Source: Branchiostoma floridae
Lineage: Eukaryota > Chordata > Leptocardii > Amphioxiformes > Branchiostomatidae
DNA length: 64,000 nucleotides
Assembly (NCBI RefSeq): GCF_000003815.2
Contig: NC_049982.1
Coordinates: forward strand, 31,595,806 to 31,659,805
Reading direction: 5' to 3'
Part shown: positions 21,255 to 32,915 of the stretch, in pieces
How the letters are laid out: every line of letters starts with the position of its first letter
Numbering within the stretch: the stretch's first letter is position 1
The notes under the pieces: model-generated
Seen by the model: only the letters and a program-made list of their open reading frames with translations
Database searches by the model: none
Told to the model about the DNA's origin: nothing
Program-made: the position numbers and the translations under genes

Positions 21255-22339
21255 TAACGGGAGGGGGCCATACTTCGACACCCGTTCTAAGTGGATGCGC
21301 ATGGCTTTTGTCAATGTACATTTTACAGTGAACTCATCAAAAACAAGTTAAGATCTTGTATACATCCATATAACTGTTATTGAAGCTGTACAGATATATA
21401 TTTCATTTAACAGCAGCGTTCCGCACTGTACTTTGACAGCGCACGAAACTTACGGCAGGTTTTCGGCTTGCGTCCTAGCAGAACGTTCCAACACAAAAAA
21501 GGGGTCCAAACTCCGACATAGTAACAACCAGACCATCGCCGTGCATTTTTAAACAACTTATGCAAATACAATAGGACTAAAAGTCTTCATTATAATTTTT
21601 TTGTACCAAATATGGGTCATATTTTGTATTACGCGACTTATTCAAATACGGTGTGTTAAAACGTTTACCTCTCACGGTGAGACCAACTTGCCGCAAAACG
21701 GCAGCGCATTGTTACGTTAGACTGTGATGGCATTTTCGCTTTTCGGCTTCCTTGATTGCCTTTTCATCCTGTCTTTTGGCAGCAGCAATGGCTACAGGAT
21801 TTTTTAGTCGGTAGGGATCGATTTTTCTTGAATGTTTGTCGCTCGACGGACGGGTTGACTGAGTTCAACGTGTTGAGCATCGCTCGCCCGCCTTCGTGCG
21901 TGATAGTAAAATGGCGGGCCCCCGACTGCGTGAACATTGTGGCATCATTTTAGCTCCGTTTATCCAACCCAGTTAAAGGCAGAACAGAACACAGGTATTA
22001 TTTTTAGGAAGGCTGATAAACATCATTTCTATGTGTGGTGGTATTTTTTCACATGTCGTATTTTGCGAAGAATAATTCAAGAGTTTCCCGGGCCATGGTC
22101 TCGATACGTTCTCTCGTCAACTTGCACGGAAGGCGTCAAACTTGAGCAAGTTTTTCAATCGTTATCTGTGGGACTTGCTAACTTCGACACATACCCCGTC
22201 TTTGTAGTTATTTACAACAAGGTTTAGTCTACAGCTAGTGTACTTCTCATGTGCAGGCATCTATGCATTTCTCCGCAACAATGATTTTTAAAACCTGTCG
22301 AAATTTGGACCCCTGTCGAAGTATGGCCCCCTCCCGTTA
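21255..22339. mobile_element. 1.1-kb element with perfect 26-bp terminal inverted repeats
   Basis: TAACGGGAGGGGGCCATACT... at 21255-21280 is repeated exactly in reverse complement at 22314-22339. GAG flanks both outer edges, a possible 3-bp target duplication. Subterminal phrases ('gtcgaaatttggaccc', 'ggggtccaaactccgaca') echo the ends. No transposase frame. The ends are identical, which suggests recent activity. Superfamily is not assigned. Confidence 0.8.
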
Positions 22340-22946
22340 GAGTTCTTCGGTTAGGTACGTACCTTTCCTGATATCTTTAGGTCACCTTCCTTCTTCGATA
22401 TTTCTCTTGGGCACGTCTTATATCATCATTTCCTGCTATCTGCGCTTAGATATAGGTCCACAAGTCCACGTGTTGCTCCTGAGTTCTGAGGTGGAACAAC
22501 AACAGAGTGTAGCGCGCCATTTTGAGTACATAGAATACTCCATTCAGTCAGTCGTAACACAGTTACAATTCGTCAAATCAGGTCATCAAATATGTCCACG
22601 TAACGATGAAGGCTCAGAGAACCTTGTGTATCTCACAAGATAAATTAGACTTATACTAGATTGACGGGTTACCACCTCAAAGTTTGGCCTAACTCAGATT
22701 TTTCGGAAGCCGCCATGTTCCTAGCCGCCATGTTTCCGGCTGAAATACGCACCACATGGGGGTTTTGCGGTACCCGATCACAAAGTAAAACGCATCTGTT
22801 TCCGGGACACACTGTCGGTAGAAGCGCATGAAAACATGCACATGAACCGACGGACTTAGGCGGTGAAAGAGACAACCTCCTTTACAACAAGAAGTTACAG
22901 GAACAGTTTAAGACTTCGGCGGGAGGACAGCTGTGCCAATTTAAAG

Positions 22947-25560
22947 CTATTCCGACAGTGTATCATTCAAATGAAACGATGTAGGGGTGTATCATTCAAA
23001 TGATACAGGTTAAGATACAAGAATCCCAATTGGTGCAACATTCAAAGCTGACTCAATGGGAAAGACTAAGCTATTCCGACAGTGTATCAATCAAATGAAA
23101 CAAGTAATATATTGCGATCTAGGGGTGTATCATTCAAATGATACAGGATAAGATACAAGAATCCCAACTAGTGCAACATTCAAAGGACAAAGGGAAAGAC
23201 TAAGCTATTCCGACAGTGTATCATTCAAATGAAACAGGAAATATATTGCGATCTAGGGGTGTCTCATTCAAATGATACAGGATAAGATACAAGAATCCCA
23301 ACTGGTGCAACATTCAAAGGACAAAGGGAAAGACTAAGCTATTCCGACAGTTTATCAATCAAATGATACAGGGTAATATGCAGCGATCTAAAGGGTGTGT
23401 CATTCAAATGATACAGGATAAGATACAAGAACCCCAACTGGTGCAACATTCAAAGGACAAAGGGAAAGACTAAGCTATTCCGACAGTGTATCATACAAAT
23501 GAAACAGGTAATATATTGCGATCTAGGGGTGTATCATTCAAATGATACAGGATAAGATACAAGAATCCCAACTGGTGCAACATTCGAAGGACAAAGGGAA
23601 AGACTAAGCTATTCCGACAGTGTATCATTCAAATGATACAGGGTAATATGCAGCGATCAAAAGGGTGTATCATTCGAATGATACAGGGTAAGATACAAGA
23701 ATCCCAACTGGTGCAACATTCAAAGGACAAAGGGAAAGATTAAGCTATTCCGACAGTGCATCATTCAAATGAAACAGGTAATATGCAGCGATCTAAAGGG
23801 TGTGTCATTCAAATGATACAGGATAAGATACAAGAATCCCAACTAGTGCAACATTCAAAGGACAAAGGGAAAGACTAAGCTATTCCGACAGTGCATCATT
23901 CAAATGAAACAGGTAATATGCAGCGATCTAAAGGGTGTGTCATTCAAATGATACAGGATAAGATACAAGAATCCCAACTAGTGCAACATTCAAAGGACAA
24001 AGGGAAAGACTAAACTATTCCGACAGTGTATCATTCAAATAATACAGGGTAATATGCAACGATCTAAAGGGTGTGTCATTCAAATGATACAGGATAAGAT
24101 ACAAGAATCCCAACTGGTGCAACATTCAAAGGACAAAAGGAAAGATTAGCTATTCCGACAGTGTATCATTCAAATGATACAGGGTAATATGCAGCGATCT
24201 AAAGGGTGTGTCATTCAAATGATACAGGATAAGATACAGAATCCCAACTGGTGCAACATTCAAAGGACAAAAGGAAAGATTAGCTATTCCGACAGTGTAT
24301 CATTCAAATGATACAGGGTAATATGCAGCGATCTAAAGGGTGTGTCATTCAAATGATACAGGATAAGATACAAGAACCCCAACTGGTGCAACATTCAAAG
24401 GACAAACGGAAAGATTAAGCTATTCCGACAGTGTATCATTCAAATGATACAGGGTAATATGCGGCGATCTAAAGGGTGTGTCATTCAAATGATACAGGAT
24501 AAGATACAAGAATCCCAACTGGTGCAACATCCAAAGGACAAAGAGAAAGACTAAGCTATTCCGACAGTGTATCATTCAAATGATACAGGGTAATATGCAG
24601 CGATCAAAAGGGTGTATCATTCGAATGATACAGGGTAAGATACAAGAATCCCAACTGGTGCAACATTCAAAGGACAAAGGGAAAGACTAAGCTATTCCGA
24701 CAGTGCATCATTCAAATGAAACAGGTAATATGCAGCGATCTAAAGGGTGTATCATTCAAATGATACAGGATAAGATACAAGAACCCAACTAGTGCAACAT
24801 TCAAAGGACAAAGGGAAAGACTAAGCTATTCCGACAGTGCATCATTCAAATGAAACAGGTAATATGCAGCGATCTAAAGGGTGTATCATTCAAATGATAC
24901 AGGATAAGATACAAGAACCCAACTAGTGCAACATTCAAAGGACAAAGGGAAAGACTAAGCTATTCCGACAGTGCATCATTCAAATGAAACAGGTAATATG
25001 CAGCGATCTAAAGGGTGTGTCATTCAAATGATACAGGATAAGATACAAGAATCCCAACTAGTGCAACATTCAAAGGACAAAGGGAAAGACTAAGCTATTC
25101 CGACAGTGTATCATTCAAATGATACAGGGTAATATGCAACGATCTAAAGGGTGTGTCATTCAAATGATACAGGATAAGATACAAGAATCCCAACTGGTGC
25201 AACATTCAAAGGACAAAAGGAAAGATTAAGCTATTCCGACAGTGTATCATTCAAATGATACAGGGTAATATGCAGCGATCTAAAGGGTGTATCATTCAAA
25301 TGATACAGGATAAGATACAAGAACCCCAACTGGTGCAACATTCAAAGGACAAACGGAAAGATTAAGCTATTCCGACAGTGTATCATTCAAATGATACAGG
25401 GTAATATGCGGCGATCTAAAGGGTGTGTCATTCAAATGATACAGGATAAGATACAAGAATCCCAACTGGTGCAACATTCAAAGGACAAAAGGAAAGATTA
25501 AGCTATTCCGACAGTGTATCATTCAAATGATACAGAATAATATACAACGATCTAGAGGGT
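22947..25560 (+). repeat. 135-bp satellite array, about 20 units
   Basis: Units start 'ctattccgacagtgtatcat' at about 22947, 23071, 23205, 23339, 23475 and so on to 25502, spaced 134-136 bases (first unit 124). Each unit carries two versions of a near-palindrome, TGTATCATTCAAATGATACA and (G)TGTCATTCAAATGATACAGG, with 9-base arms around CA. Linker words are 'taatatgcagcgatctaaag', 'ataagatacaagaatcccaa' and 'gtgcaacattcaaaggacaa'. Blocks of several units repeat with the same variants, indicating local amplification. Confidence 0.95.
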
Positions 25561-25636
25561 GTATCATTCAAATGATGTAGGTTAAGATATAAGAATCCTA
25601 GCATAATCCTAGCATAGGTGTAGCATTCAAAGGACA

Positions 25637-25684
25637 TGGACCTGAACCGGACCTGAATTTTCTGTACCGGTACCCAGCCCTAAT
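25637..25684. mobile_element. 'GGTACC' family end fragment inside the satellite region
   Basis: 'ggacctgaaccggacctgaa' then 'ctgtaccggtacccagccct', identical in layout to the right terminus of the full copies. Confidence 0.65.
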
Positions 25685-25699
25685 GTGTAGTGATATAGG

Positions 25700-25832
25700 T
25701 TGATGGATTTGTTAGTACTCAATGTAATCTGTATTTCTATTATATTTTATCTGACCTCCCTCATGACCTCAATGAAAAGCGGCCTGCTGGCCGATTTGAG
25801 CTTCTCGTTAATGAATAAAGGTTCAAACAAAA
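25700..25832 (+). mobile_element. LINE 3' tail with GGCCTGCTGGCC hairpin, copy 2
   Basis: 'tgacctcaatgaaaagcggc' then 'ctgctggccgatttgagctt' and 'gaataaaggttcaaac', shared with 49790-49950. It has inserted between degenerate satellite units. Confidence 0.65.
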
Positions 25833-25849
25833 AGACAGAAGGAAAGACG

Positions 25850-26280
25850 AACATATGCCGAATCATTCAAATGAGAAAGGGTAATATACAGCGATCTAAA
25901 GGGTATATCATTCAATTGATACAAGTTAAAATACAAGCATCCTAAAAGTGTAACATTCAAAGGACAGAGGGAAAAACGAAGATATCCCAACAGTGCATAA
26001 TTGAAATGACACAAGGCAATATACATCAACCTAGTGGGTGAATCATTCAAATGATACAAGAATCCTAAAGGTGTAACATTCGTTCATATAAATTGACAGT
26101 TGTCCTCCCGTCGAAACTTTGTCATTGAAGGAGGTAATACGGATAAAACAGCGCCTTTCTACAACTGTGTCTTATAAATTGACACAGTTGTCCTCCCTCC
26201 AGTCGAAACTTTCTGTTATTAAAGGAGGTTAATATGGATGGAACAGCGCCTTTCTACAACTGTATCCTATATAATAGTCT
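25850..26280. repeat. Degenerate satellite units and a 90-bp tandem duplication at the foldback centre
   Basis: Bases 25850-26080 hold three decayed satellite units ('atcattcaaatgagaaaggg', 'attgaaatgacacaaggcaa'). Bases about 26091-26175 and 26176-26275 are direct repeats sharing 'gttgtcctccc', 'gtcgaaactttgt' or similar and 'aacagcgcctttctacaact'. No open frame of note. Confidence 0.7.
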
Positions 26281-26284
26281 TTAC

Positions 26285-26860
26285 CGGGGAGTTTTTCCTT
26301 TGAATGTTGCACCAGTTGGGATTCTTGTACCTTATCCTGTATCATTTGAATGATACACCTTTTAGATCGCTGTATATTACCCTGTATCATTTGAATGATA
26401 CACTGTCGGAATAGCTTAGTCTTTCCCTTTGTCCTTGTGTCCTTTGAATGTTGCACCAGTCGGGATTCTTGTATCATATCCTGTATCATTTGAATGATAC
26501 ACCCTTTAGATCGCTGTATGTTAACCTGTATCATTTGAATGATACACTGTCGGAATAGCTTAGTCTTTCCCATGGAGTTTGTCCTTTGAATGTTTAACCA
26601 GTCGGGATTCTTGTATCATATCCTGTATCATTTGAATGATACACCTTTTAGATCGCTGTATATTGCCCTGTATCATTTGGATGATACACTGTCGGAATAG
26701 CTTAGTCTTGCCAATGGAGTTTGTCCTTTGAATGTTGCACCAGTTGGGATTCTTGTATCTTAACCTGTATCATTTGAATGATACACCCCATAGATCGCTG
26801 TATGCACATTGTGTATTACCCTGTATCATTTGAATGATACAGTGTCGTCGGAATAGCTTT
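26285..26860 (-). repeat. Inverted satellite array, about 4 units
   Basis: Reverse-complement units of the 135-bp satellite ('cctttgaatgttgcaccagt', 'tgtatcatttgaatgataca', 'cactgtcggaatagcttagt'). Here most copies of the palindrome are the full TGTATCATTTGAATGATACA form, while the forward array often has the shortened TGTGTCATT form. Confidence 0.9.
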
Positions 26861-26905
26861 AAGGCTTTTCCAGAATTCTAGTTCAAATACAGTTAAGTTA
26901 TATGA

Positions 26906-26907
<2 letters not shown>

Positions 26908-26952
<45 letters not shown>

Positions 26953-26971
26953 GTAGATCTGTGGAACTTCT

Positions 26972-27004
<33 letters not shown>
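26908..27004. repeat. Two AT microsatellites
   Basis: (AT)n at 26908-26949 and 26972-27004 separated by 22 bases containing 'tggtagatctgtggaacttc'. Confidence 0.9.
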
Positions 27005-27008
<4 letters not shown>

Positions 27009-28021
27009 ATATGACAGATAATATTCAGAGGTAAAACTTTCATTCGGTCACTTGTAGTGCAAAGTCTCGGGTCAGTTGGGATGAACCAATAAGGTTTAAT
27101 AAGATAACTGATAAAACCTAGATCTGGTTTGTTTAATTAAGCTGTCTAAAGTGTTTTGACTGAGATACATACGATTCTCCAAACTGAGGGTACTCAATCG
27201 GTAATCACTGGTAGAGTATTGCGTGTATTGTTTTGGGTAGTTGGTTTGATCCGGAAGTATCACATCGGCCACCTGGAAACCCCCATGCAGACCGTAAAAC
27301 ACGAGGTACGCTCGCCAAAATGAGTACTTAGAAGGTCAACTTTGACGAAACGAATCTCGTCTTGAACTACTTTTTGAAATCTCAACTGACCTACACACGG
27401 TTGCCTGACTCATTTAGATCACGGGGACACATATAATAGCTCGATTTGACGTATCGTGACTGTGCTACGACTTATTGAATGGAGTCTTTTATGTACTCAA
27501 AATGGCGCGCCACAAGAGAGACACGTCAGCCATATTGTCTTAGGAATCTACCATTCAAAGTTAACGGGGGTGCTACCCTTCGTATCAAAACGGTCAAATT
27601 ATGGGTAAAGATTGTTAAACGTTACTCATATCTAGAAACGCAATTTCTATTATCGTAACATAATAATTTTGCAGTGGTTTTTGCAACAGAAATATGGTAA
27701 ACCCTACATTGACCTAAATATATTTCTTGGGATCTTACATTATGTTAGAGGGGAGGCAACTAATTACGCAATTATACTCTCCAAGCAGAGGTTCGAAACG
27801 TGTTTAAGTCGGGATTTCTATTTTATCCCTATTTCTTCACGTCCGCCTGATAAAGAAAATGTTACAATATAGGAAGTTCGACAAAAACGCCTAAAACACG
27901 TCAAAAGACAACCGGAGCTCGCCTCTGCTTGGCGAGCAGTTACTCTTGTGGTTATTTACGGAATCGCTAGATGACGCTGCTGCACTGCACCAAGTTACGT
28001 CACCTCAGATCACCAGGAAAA

Positions 28022-31000
28022 ATGGCTGCGCCCTGTCGGACCGTGCTCCGTTCCGTAACAAATTTTACCTCTGCTGCTCTGTTTAGAAGCACAAAACCAA
28101 GGTATGAACGTACTGATAAATGTTTATGTTCTTATGTTTATCGTAATCCTCATATTTTTACCGTTCCTGTTCTTAGTAGAAGATGAAAGGGAACTCAACA
28201 TAAGGGCTAAAGGGTGGGAGGGGGGCGATGAGGTCATTTCACAACATCCACGCTGTCTTGCCATGTGCGAGGCTTCCTTCGGAAAAGTGAACCAAACTCA
28301 CTGTTCTTGGCAAAATCCTCTTGCGAAAATAAGTTGCAATGTGTTCCTTTTTATTAATTGTAACGTTAAGTCTTTGTGACGTTTTATATAAGTGTATTTT
28401 TCGATGATGCAATAGTGAATCATTTGCTTGTGTAACCACAAATCATCACAAATAGGTTTTAATATGCAGTACACCTCATAGGATGCTTTGGTATACTTTC
28501 TATGCAATCATGAATAACATGCAGCAAGTCTTTTCAGAAATGTGGTCTTGTGGTAAAGGTTGTGAGATCATGTGGCGTATTCACTAGTGCTTCGGGCAGA
28601 TTCAATTGGAGGCTGCACATAGCTTCGGTTAGGGCTAGGGCTGGGTACCGGTGCAGAAAATTCAGGTCCAGGTCCGGTTCAGGTCCAAAGGATCAGGTCC
28701 AGGTCCGGACCTGAACCTGTACCTGATGTAGTATGACTTATATCAATGGTCCATTTCACTACAAAGAAATCTGTTTGGTGGACTATTTGACTCACACTGG
28801 CATTCTAGAATCCTACAACGCTAACTGCACCTGTACGATTGACTGTCAAACTTGGTAGATATGACTATAAACTCTGTACTCTAGTTCACTCTTGTTTAAT
28901 ATTCTCTTCCATCTGCAAGCGCCAAAACGTGTGAATGCCTGATAAATAGTCTGTTAATTTTCTAATCGGTCCAGCATCCGGTCCACCTAATTTTTTCAGG
29001 TCCGGTTTTTCTGGACCGGTCCAATAAGAAAAAACGGTTTTGTACCGGTATGCTGTACCGGTACCTAGCCCTAGTTAGGGCCATCCCTCAGATAGGACGT
29101 TAAACGGAGGTCCCATTCGGGAAGAGTCACAGCTCGAGCCCACCCAACTTATTGGAAAGAGGAGTTGTTATTCCCGGTGCGAGTGGATCATACTTACAGT
29201 TACAATTGGGGTACCTTGTGTACGCATTGCATTGTGAACCGACAGGCCCGAGTTCGAATCCCAGGAGCCAGGAGATCGTATAGTAGTAGTACTCAGATTC
29301 AGATTCAGATTTATTGGTTCTTGGCATGGCAGATGACATCATAACTGTCACATGAAGTGTGCCACGAATTACATTCCGTAAAATCCTTAAAAGTCAATAC
29401 AGTTTACAAACATGCATAATCACATTTTGTTTAAAAAACCTAGACGTTGACACTGGATTAAATATAGCAGTGGCGGAGAGACAAAAGTGGACATAACTAT
29501 GTCAGCAAACAATACGTACGTAAAATTGACAAAGAAAAAGTAACTGCATGTATATTCTGTACAGACGCAGTACTAGTGACCTATCGCCACAGGGTCGCCA
29601 TCTTGATAGAGCAATTTCATTGCTCTAGGAACAAAAGAGAGTTCATGTCTCTTAGTCTTACTCTTTGTTAGTGCCCGGTAGCGCCCTTCGCGACGGAGGT
29701 TATAGCAATTGTTCTGAGGTGGGGCAATGAACTCGTTCAGAGGAGAACTACTCGCTTCTTGTGTTTCAGTAAGTTGTCTTCATCATCATCATCCGGGCGT
29801 GCTGGTTGCACGGATGGACATGACTCTCTTCCTCCATCTTTCCCTATCCTCCATAGCCTTGGGCAGTTCTTCAGCCGAGCAGCCAGAATCATCACAAATT
29901 TGATGTACAAATGTTTTGCGTGGTCTACCTCTGCTAGCATGACCATGTTTGGGTGTCCACAGCAGAACGTCACTAATGATCTCATCTTTACTGCGCCATG
30001 CGTGACCAGCAAGCCTCAGCCTTCTTTCTCGTATGACTTGAGATAACGGTGGTAGATCTCCATACGGCAGCTTTTTTGTAGGATGTTTTCTCTTTGTCTT
30101 AAAAGACTACACTTCTTTTCAGATACAGCACAAGATACCTGGCCACAACAGCTACAGAGACCTCCAAGGCTGAAGACGCTGAGACAGCCAAGTCAGAAAC
30201 ACCTGCAGAAGGGGAGACGTCTCCTGCTGACAAGAAGCTGACAGAAGAAAAGGCAAAGCTAGATAAAGAACTAAAGGAATACAAGGTAAATTTTGTCTTA
30301 TTTCCCCACAGTTTCTTTCTGGATTCAATTGGAGGCTGCATACCCTCAAGCCTAGCAACTGTCTCTTCCAGAGAATCACGATAATGGCGATCATGGGCCC
30401 CCTAGCGATATTTCAAGTACTACAGCATTACAGGTTGACACTGTGATTCTACTAATTTCTAGAAAGTAGTGTGGTATAGTCCATGAACAGTCAGCTGTCC
30501 CCAAAGCATGACCCCAAATAGGAAGGAGATAGCTGGAATTGAAGAGAAGGGGAGGATCCCTAACATCAGTGGGAGGGAGTTGGGATTAATGAAGGGGAGG
30601 ATCAGTAACATCAGTAGAAGGATCGCTAACATCCGTGGGAGGAGCTGAGATTAGGGGTGGGTACCGATACACCGTACCAGTACCGATTTTTCTTATTGGA
30701 CCGGTCCAGAAAAACCAGACCTGAAAAAATGCGGTGGACCGGATGTCGGACCTATTGGAAAATGAACAAATTATATGATCAGGTATTCACACATTTTGGG
30801 GCCACCAATCGAGGAAAAAAACCAGAGCGAAGTAGGGTAGAGTCTATAGTCATTTCTACCAAGTTTTACAGTCAATCGTACAGTTAGCCTTGTAGGATTT
30901 TGAAACGCCAGCGGAAGTAAAAAATCTCCACAAAACAGATTTCTTTGTTGCAAATGGACCATTGTTTTGAGTATCGTCCATTGACAAGTTCTCACGTACT

Positions 31001-31644
31001 GAGTCAGGTCCAGGTTCAGGTGCAAACCTTGGACCTGGACCTGATCCCCTGGACCTGCACCTGAATTTCCGGTACCGACCCCTAGCTGGGATTGATGTAG
31101 GGAAGATAAAAAACATCTGTGGTAGCTTGCTACGGCTATATGGAATTCTGAAATTTACAAAAAATCTTAATACATGTATCTCACAAATGTATGACTTTGA
31201 TTTCTTATTTCTATCCAGGACAAGTATGTCCGGGCCCTCGCTGAAACGGAGAACGTGCGACAGCGTATGAAGCAGCAGCTCGCCGACTCCAAGCTCTACG
31301 CGATCCAGGGCTTCTGCAAGGACCTGCTGGAAGTCGCGGACGTACTTCAGAAAGCGACAGAAACCGTCCCCGCGGAAGAGATGAAAAACAACCCCACCCT
31401 CAAGACGCTCTTCGAGGGGTTGAAAATGACGGAGACACAAATGCAGAAGGTTTTCAGCCGTAACGGTCTGGAGATGTTGAACCCTGTCGGAGAGAAGTTT
31501 GACCCGAACTTTCACGAAGCGCTCTTCATGGCGCCGATGGAGGGAAAGGAACCGGGCACAGTCGCGGTCGTGTCAAAGGTCGGGTACACGTTACACAGCC
31601 GCGTGATTAGGCCTGCGCTAGTAGGAGTGGTCAAAGCACCTTAG
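28022..31644 (+). CDS. GRPEL1: GRPEL1, mitochondrial GrpE nucleotide exchange factor, 3 exons
   Basis: GrpE-type factor that releases ADP from mitochondrial Hsp70 (mortalin) during matrix protein import and folding. Exons 28022-28101, 30123-30285 and 31219-31644; donors AAG/GTATGA and AAG/GTAAAT, acceptors TTTTCAG and TATCCAG; 222 aa (human 217). Residues 1-35 are Arg/Ser-rich without acids (MAAPCRTVLRSVTNFTS...), a mitochondrial targeting sequence. A Glu/Ala-rich linker follows, then the long coiled-coil helix (about 66-115, with RALAETENVRQRMK and FCKDLLEVADVLQKA), and the C-terminal beta domain with the GrpE signature FDPNFHEAL...GYTLHSRVIRPALVG. The frame is open to an upstream ATG at 27971, but homology and the targeting sequence favour 28022. 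Introns hold transposon copies at 28632-29073, 29789-30075 and 30654-31083. Confidence 0.96.
28632..29073. mobile_element. 'GGTACC' repeat family, copy 2 (complete)
   Basis: Inverted termini 'tagggctgggtaccggtgca' and 'gtaccggtacctagccctag' bound 440 bases. Left third: 'aggtccaggtccggttcagg' blocks. Middle: 'aatggtccatttcactacaa', 'ttgactgtcaaacttggtag'. Right third: 'ggtccggtttttctggaccg'. Located in GRPEL1 intron 1. Confidence 0.7.
29155..29300 (+). repeat. Possible tRNA-derived SINE head
   Basis: A B-box-like GAGTTCGAATCCCAGGAG at about 29250-29267 follows 'gcattgtgaaccgacaggcc'; the A box is unclear. Located in GRPEL1 intron 1. Confidence 0.3.
29789..30075 (-). mobile_element. Non-LTR retrotransposon C-terminus
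   Basis: An unbroken minus-strand frame reads KLPYGDLPPLSQVIRERRLR, LAGHAWRSKDEIISDVLLWT, GRPRKTFVHQICDDSGCSA, EELPKAMEDRERWRKRVMSI and stops at 29789-29791. The 'GRPRKTF' and 'DRERWRKRVMSIR' ending is the common C-terminus of many aquatic-animal LINE polymerases. The 3' end runs into (GAT)n, which probably replaces a poly-A tail. Antisense in GRPEL1 intron 1. Confidence 0.85.
30654..31083. mobile_element. 'GGTACC' repeat family, copy 3 (complete)
   Basis: Termini 'taggggtgggtaccgataca' and 'tccggtaccgacccctag'. It has the same internal order as copy 2 but reversed, located in GRPEL1 intron 2. Confidence 0.7.
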
Positions 31645-31886
31645 AGATGTTCTTATGAATATGATAAGACCACACCAAATTTATTCGTTGCTTCTCGGAT
31701 ATTTTTTTTTTAAATTTGGACTGACAGGTTGAAAAAAATAGAACTACATTTTTTTTGAAGGTCTGGAGTGAAGACATATGACTTAAATAACACCAAAAAA
31801 AAACAGCCTGAGGAGTTAAGTGGCACGTTTTATGCAATGAATCCCTTCTTTTGTTCAGTTAAGTTTGACTTGTTGCTAATGTTCTG

Positions 31887-31892
31887 AATAAA
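31887..31892 (+). promoter_or_regulatory. Likely GRPEL1 polyadenylation signal
   Basis: AATAAA 243 bases after the GRPEL1 stop codon. A second AATAAA lies near 32034. No other candidate is closer. Confidence 0.5.
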
Positions 31893-31899
31893 AGGCAGT

Positions 31900-32915
31900 G
31901 TTTTTAGACTATGGGTATGTGGCTCTGAATAGCAATATGTACAGGTTTGTGAGCAAAACATGTATTATTTTTTCTTGGGATTTGATTTTTTTTCTTAAAT
32001 TAAAAAAATGGACAGGCACATTCGAGAAGCAACAAATAAAATTGGTGTGGCCTAAGGTTGGGCTGGGTACATGTAACTAACTATATTGTATTTACTGTAA
32101 ATTCATTTATTTTCACGGTGGGTTTATTTTGTGAGAGGAGGGGAAAGAAGGAATTTGTTTTGGTGAAAAAATCTAGGAATGACTCTGTTCTATGGTGGTT
32201 ATGCAAGGGAGACATGTTTTTTACGGTGTCACGATGTTACAGTGGAGAGTTGACCAGGAAAATAAAGCCACAATGAAAGTTTTAGGAATTACAGTACATA
32301 CTAAGAATCTATGTCATAGGGGCTAAGTAGTAGTAGTAGTAGAAGATAATTTACAGTATATGTACAGCCTTTCCATAAAAACTGGGCAAGAAAAGTTATT
32401 AGAAAAATCAAAATTTGGGGCAATAAGTGATAACCTAGCCAGAAAAAAATTTTTTTCCCATTTTACTCTTCAGGAAATATTCATTGCCTGCACACACAAA
32501 AAACTGGATTTTGTAAAAAAAAAATACATTTACTATTAGCATTGACAATAGTAATAATATACATTAGTTTGAGTGTTTCCTAGAAAAATTGATTGTCAAT
32601 TATTAAGTTAAAATTAAGATTATGTTAAAAACTGAACACACACACAAACGCATGCATGCAAACAAAACAAAACAAAAGCATAATTTACAATTTCTCTTTT
32701 GAATGATATACAAATACCTGGATCTTATACAGCTACAAATCATGATTCTTTGTAGATATCGGCATTGTCCTTAGTGGATACTACATCATACATGTATTAC
32801 TAGGTTTATGGCATCATTTTGTGACTAATAAACATTCCTGAATAAATGTCTCTTGAATACCAAAGATTTTTGTGAGCAGAATAACAAGTATCTATGGAAG
32901 TTGTTGCTTGTAAGG
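31900..32915. other. No gene seen
   Basis: AT-rich sequence. Bases 32090-32310 show weak MITE-like ends ('tactgtaaattcatttattt' and 'ggaattacagta') distantly like the 'TACTGTAAATGC' family, with 'tcacggtgggttta' inside. Not certain. Confidence 0.35.

Larger units (their letters stand above)
22400..27560. mobile_element. Large foldback-like structure with satellite arms
   Basis: Outer arms 22470-22800 and 27240-27530 are diverged inverted copies. For example, 'gcgcgccattttgagtacat' at about 22510 pairs with 'atgtactcaaaatggcgcgc' at about 27492, and 'acccgatcac' and 'accacatgggggttttgcgg' also pair across. Inside them the 135-bp satellite runs forward (22947-25560, about 20 units) and reversed (26285-26860, about 4 units). 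The centre (25560-26280) holds decayed units, a retrotransposon tail, a 'GGTACC' fragment and a short tandem duplication, but no gene. Long inverted repeats made of tandem units recall Drosophila Foldback or Galileo elements; relation to them is inference. Confidence 0.6.

Noticed and set aside
22947-25560. CRISPR-like regular repeat array
   Set aside because: Units are contiguous with no unique spacers, the genome is eukaryotic, and reversed units exist nearby; it is a satellite.
27971-28021. Upstream in-frame ATG for GRPEL1 at 27971
   Set aside because: It would add 17 residues (MTLLHCTKLRHLRSPGK) before a start that already gives a typical length and targeting sequence; not excluded but less likely.
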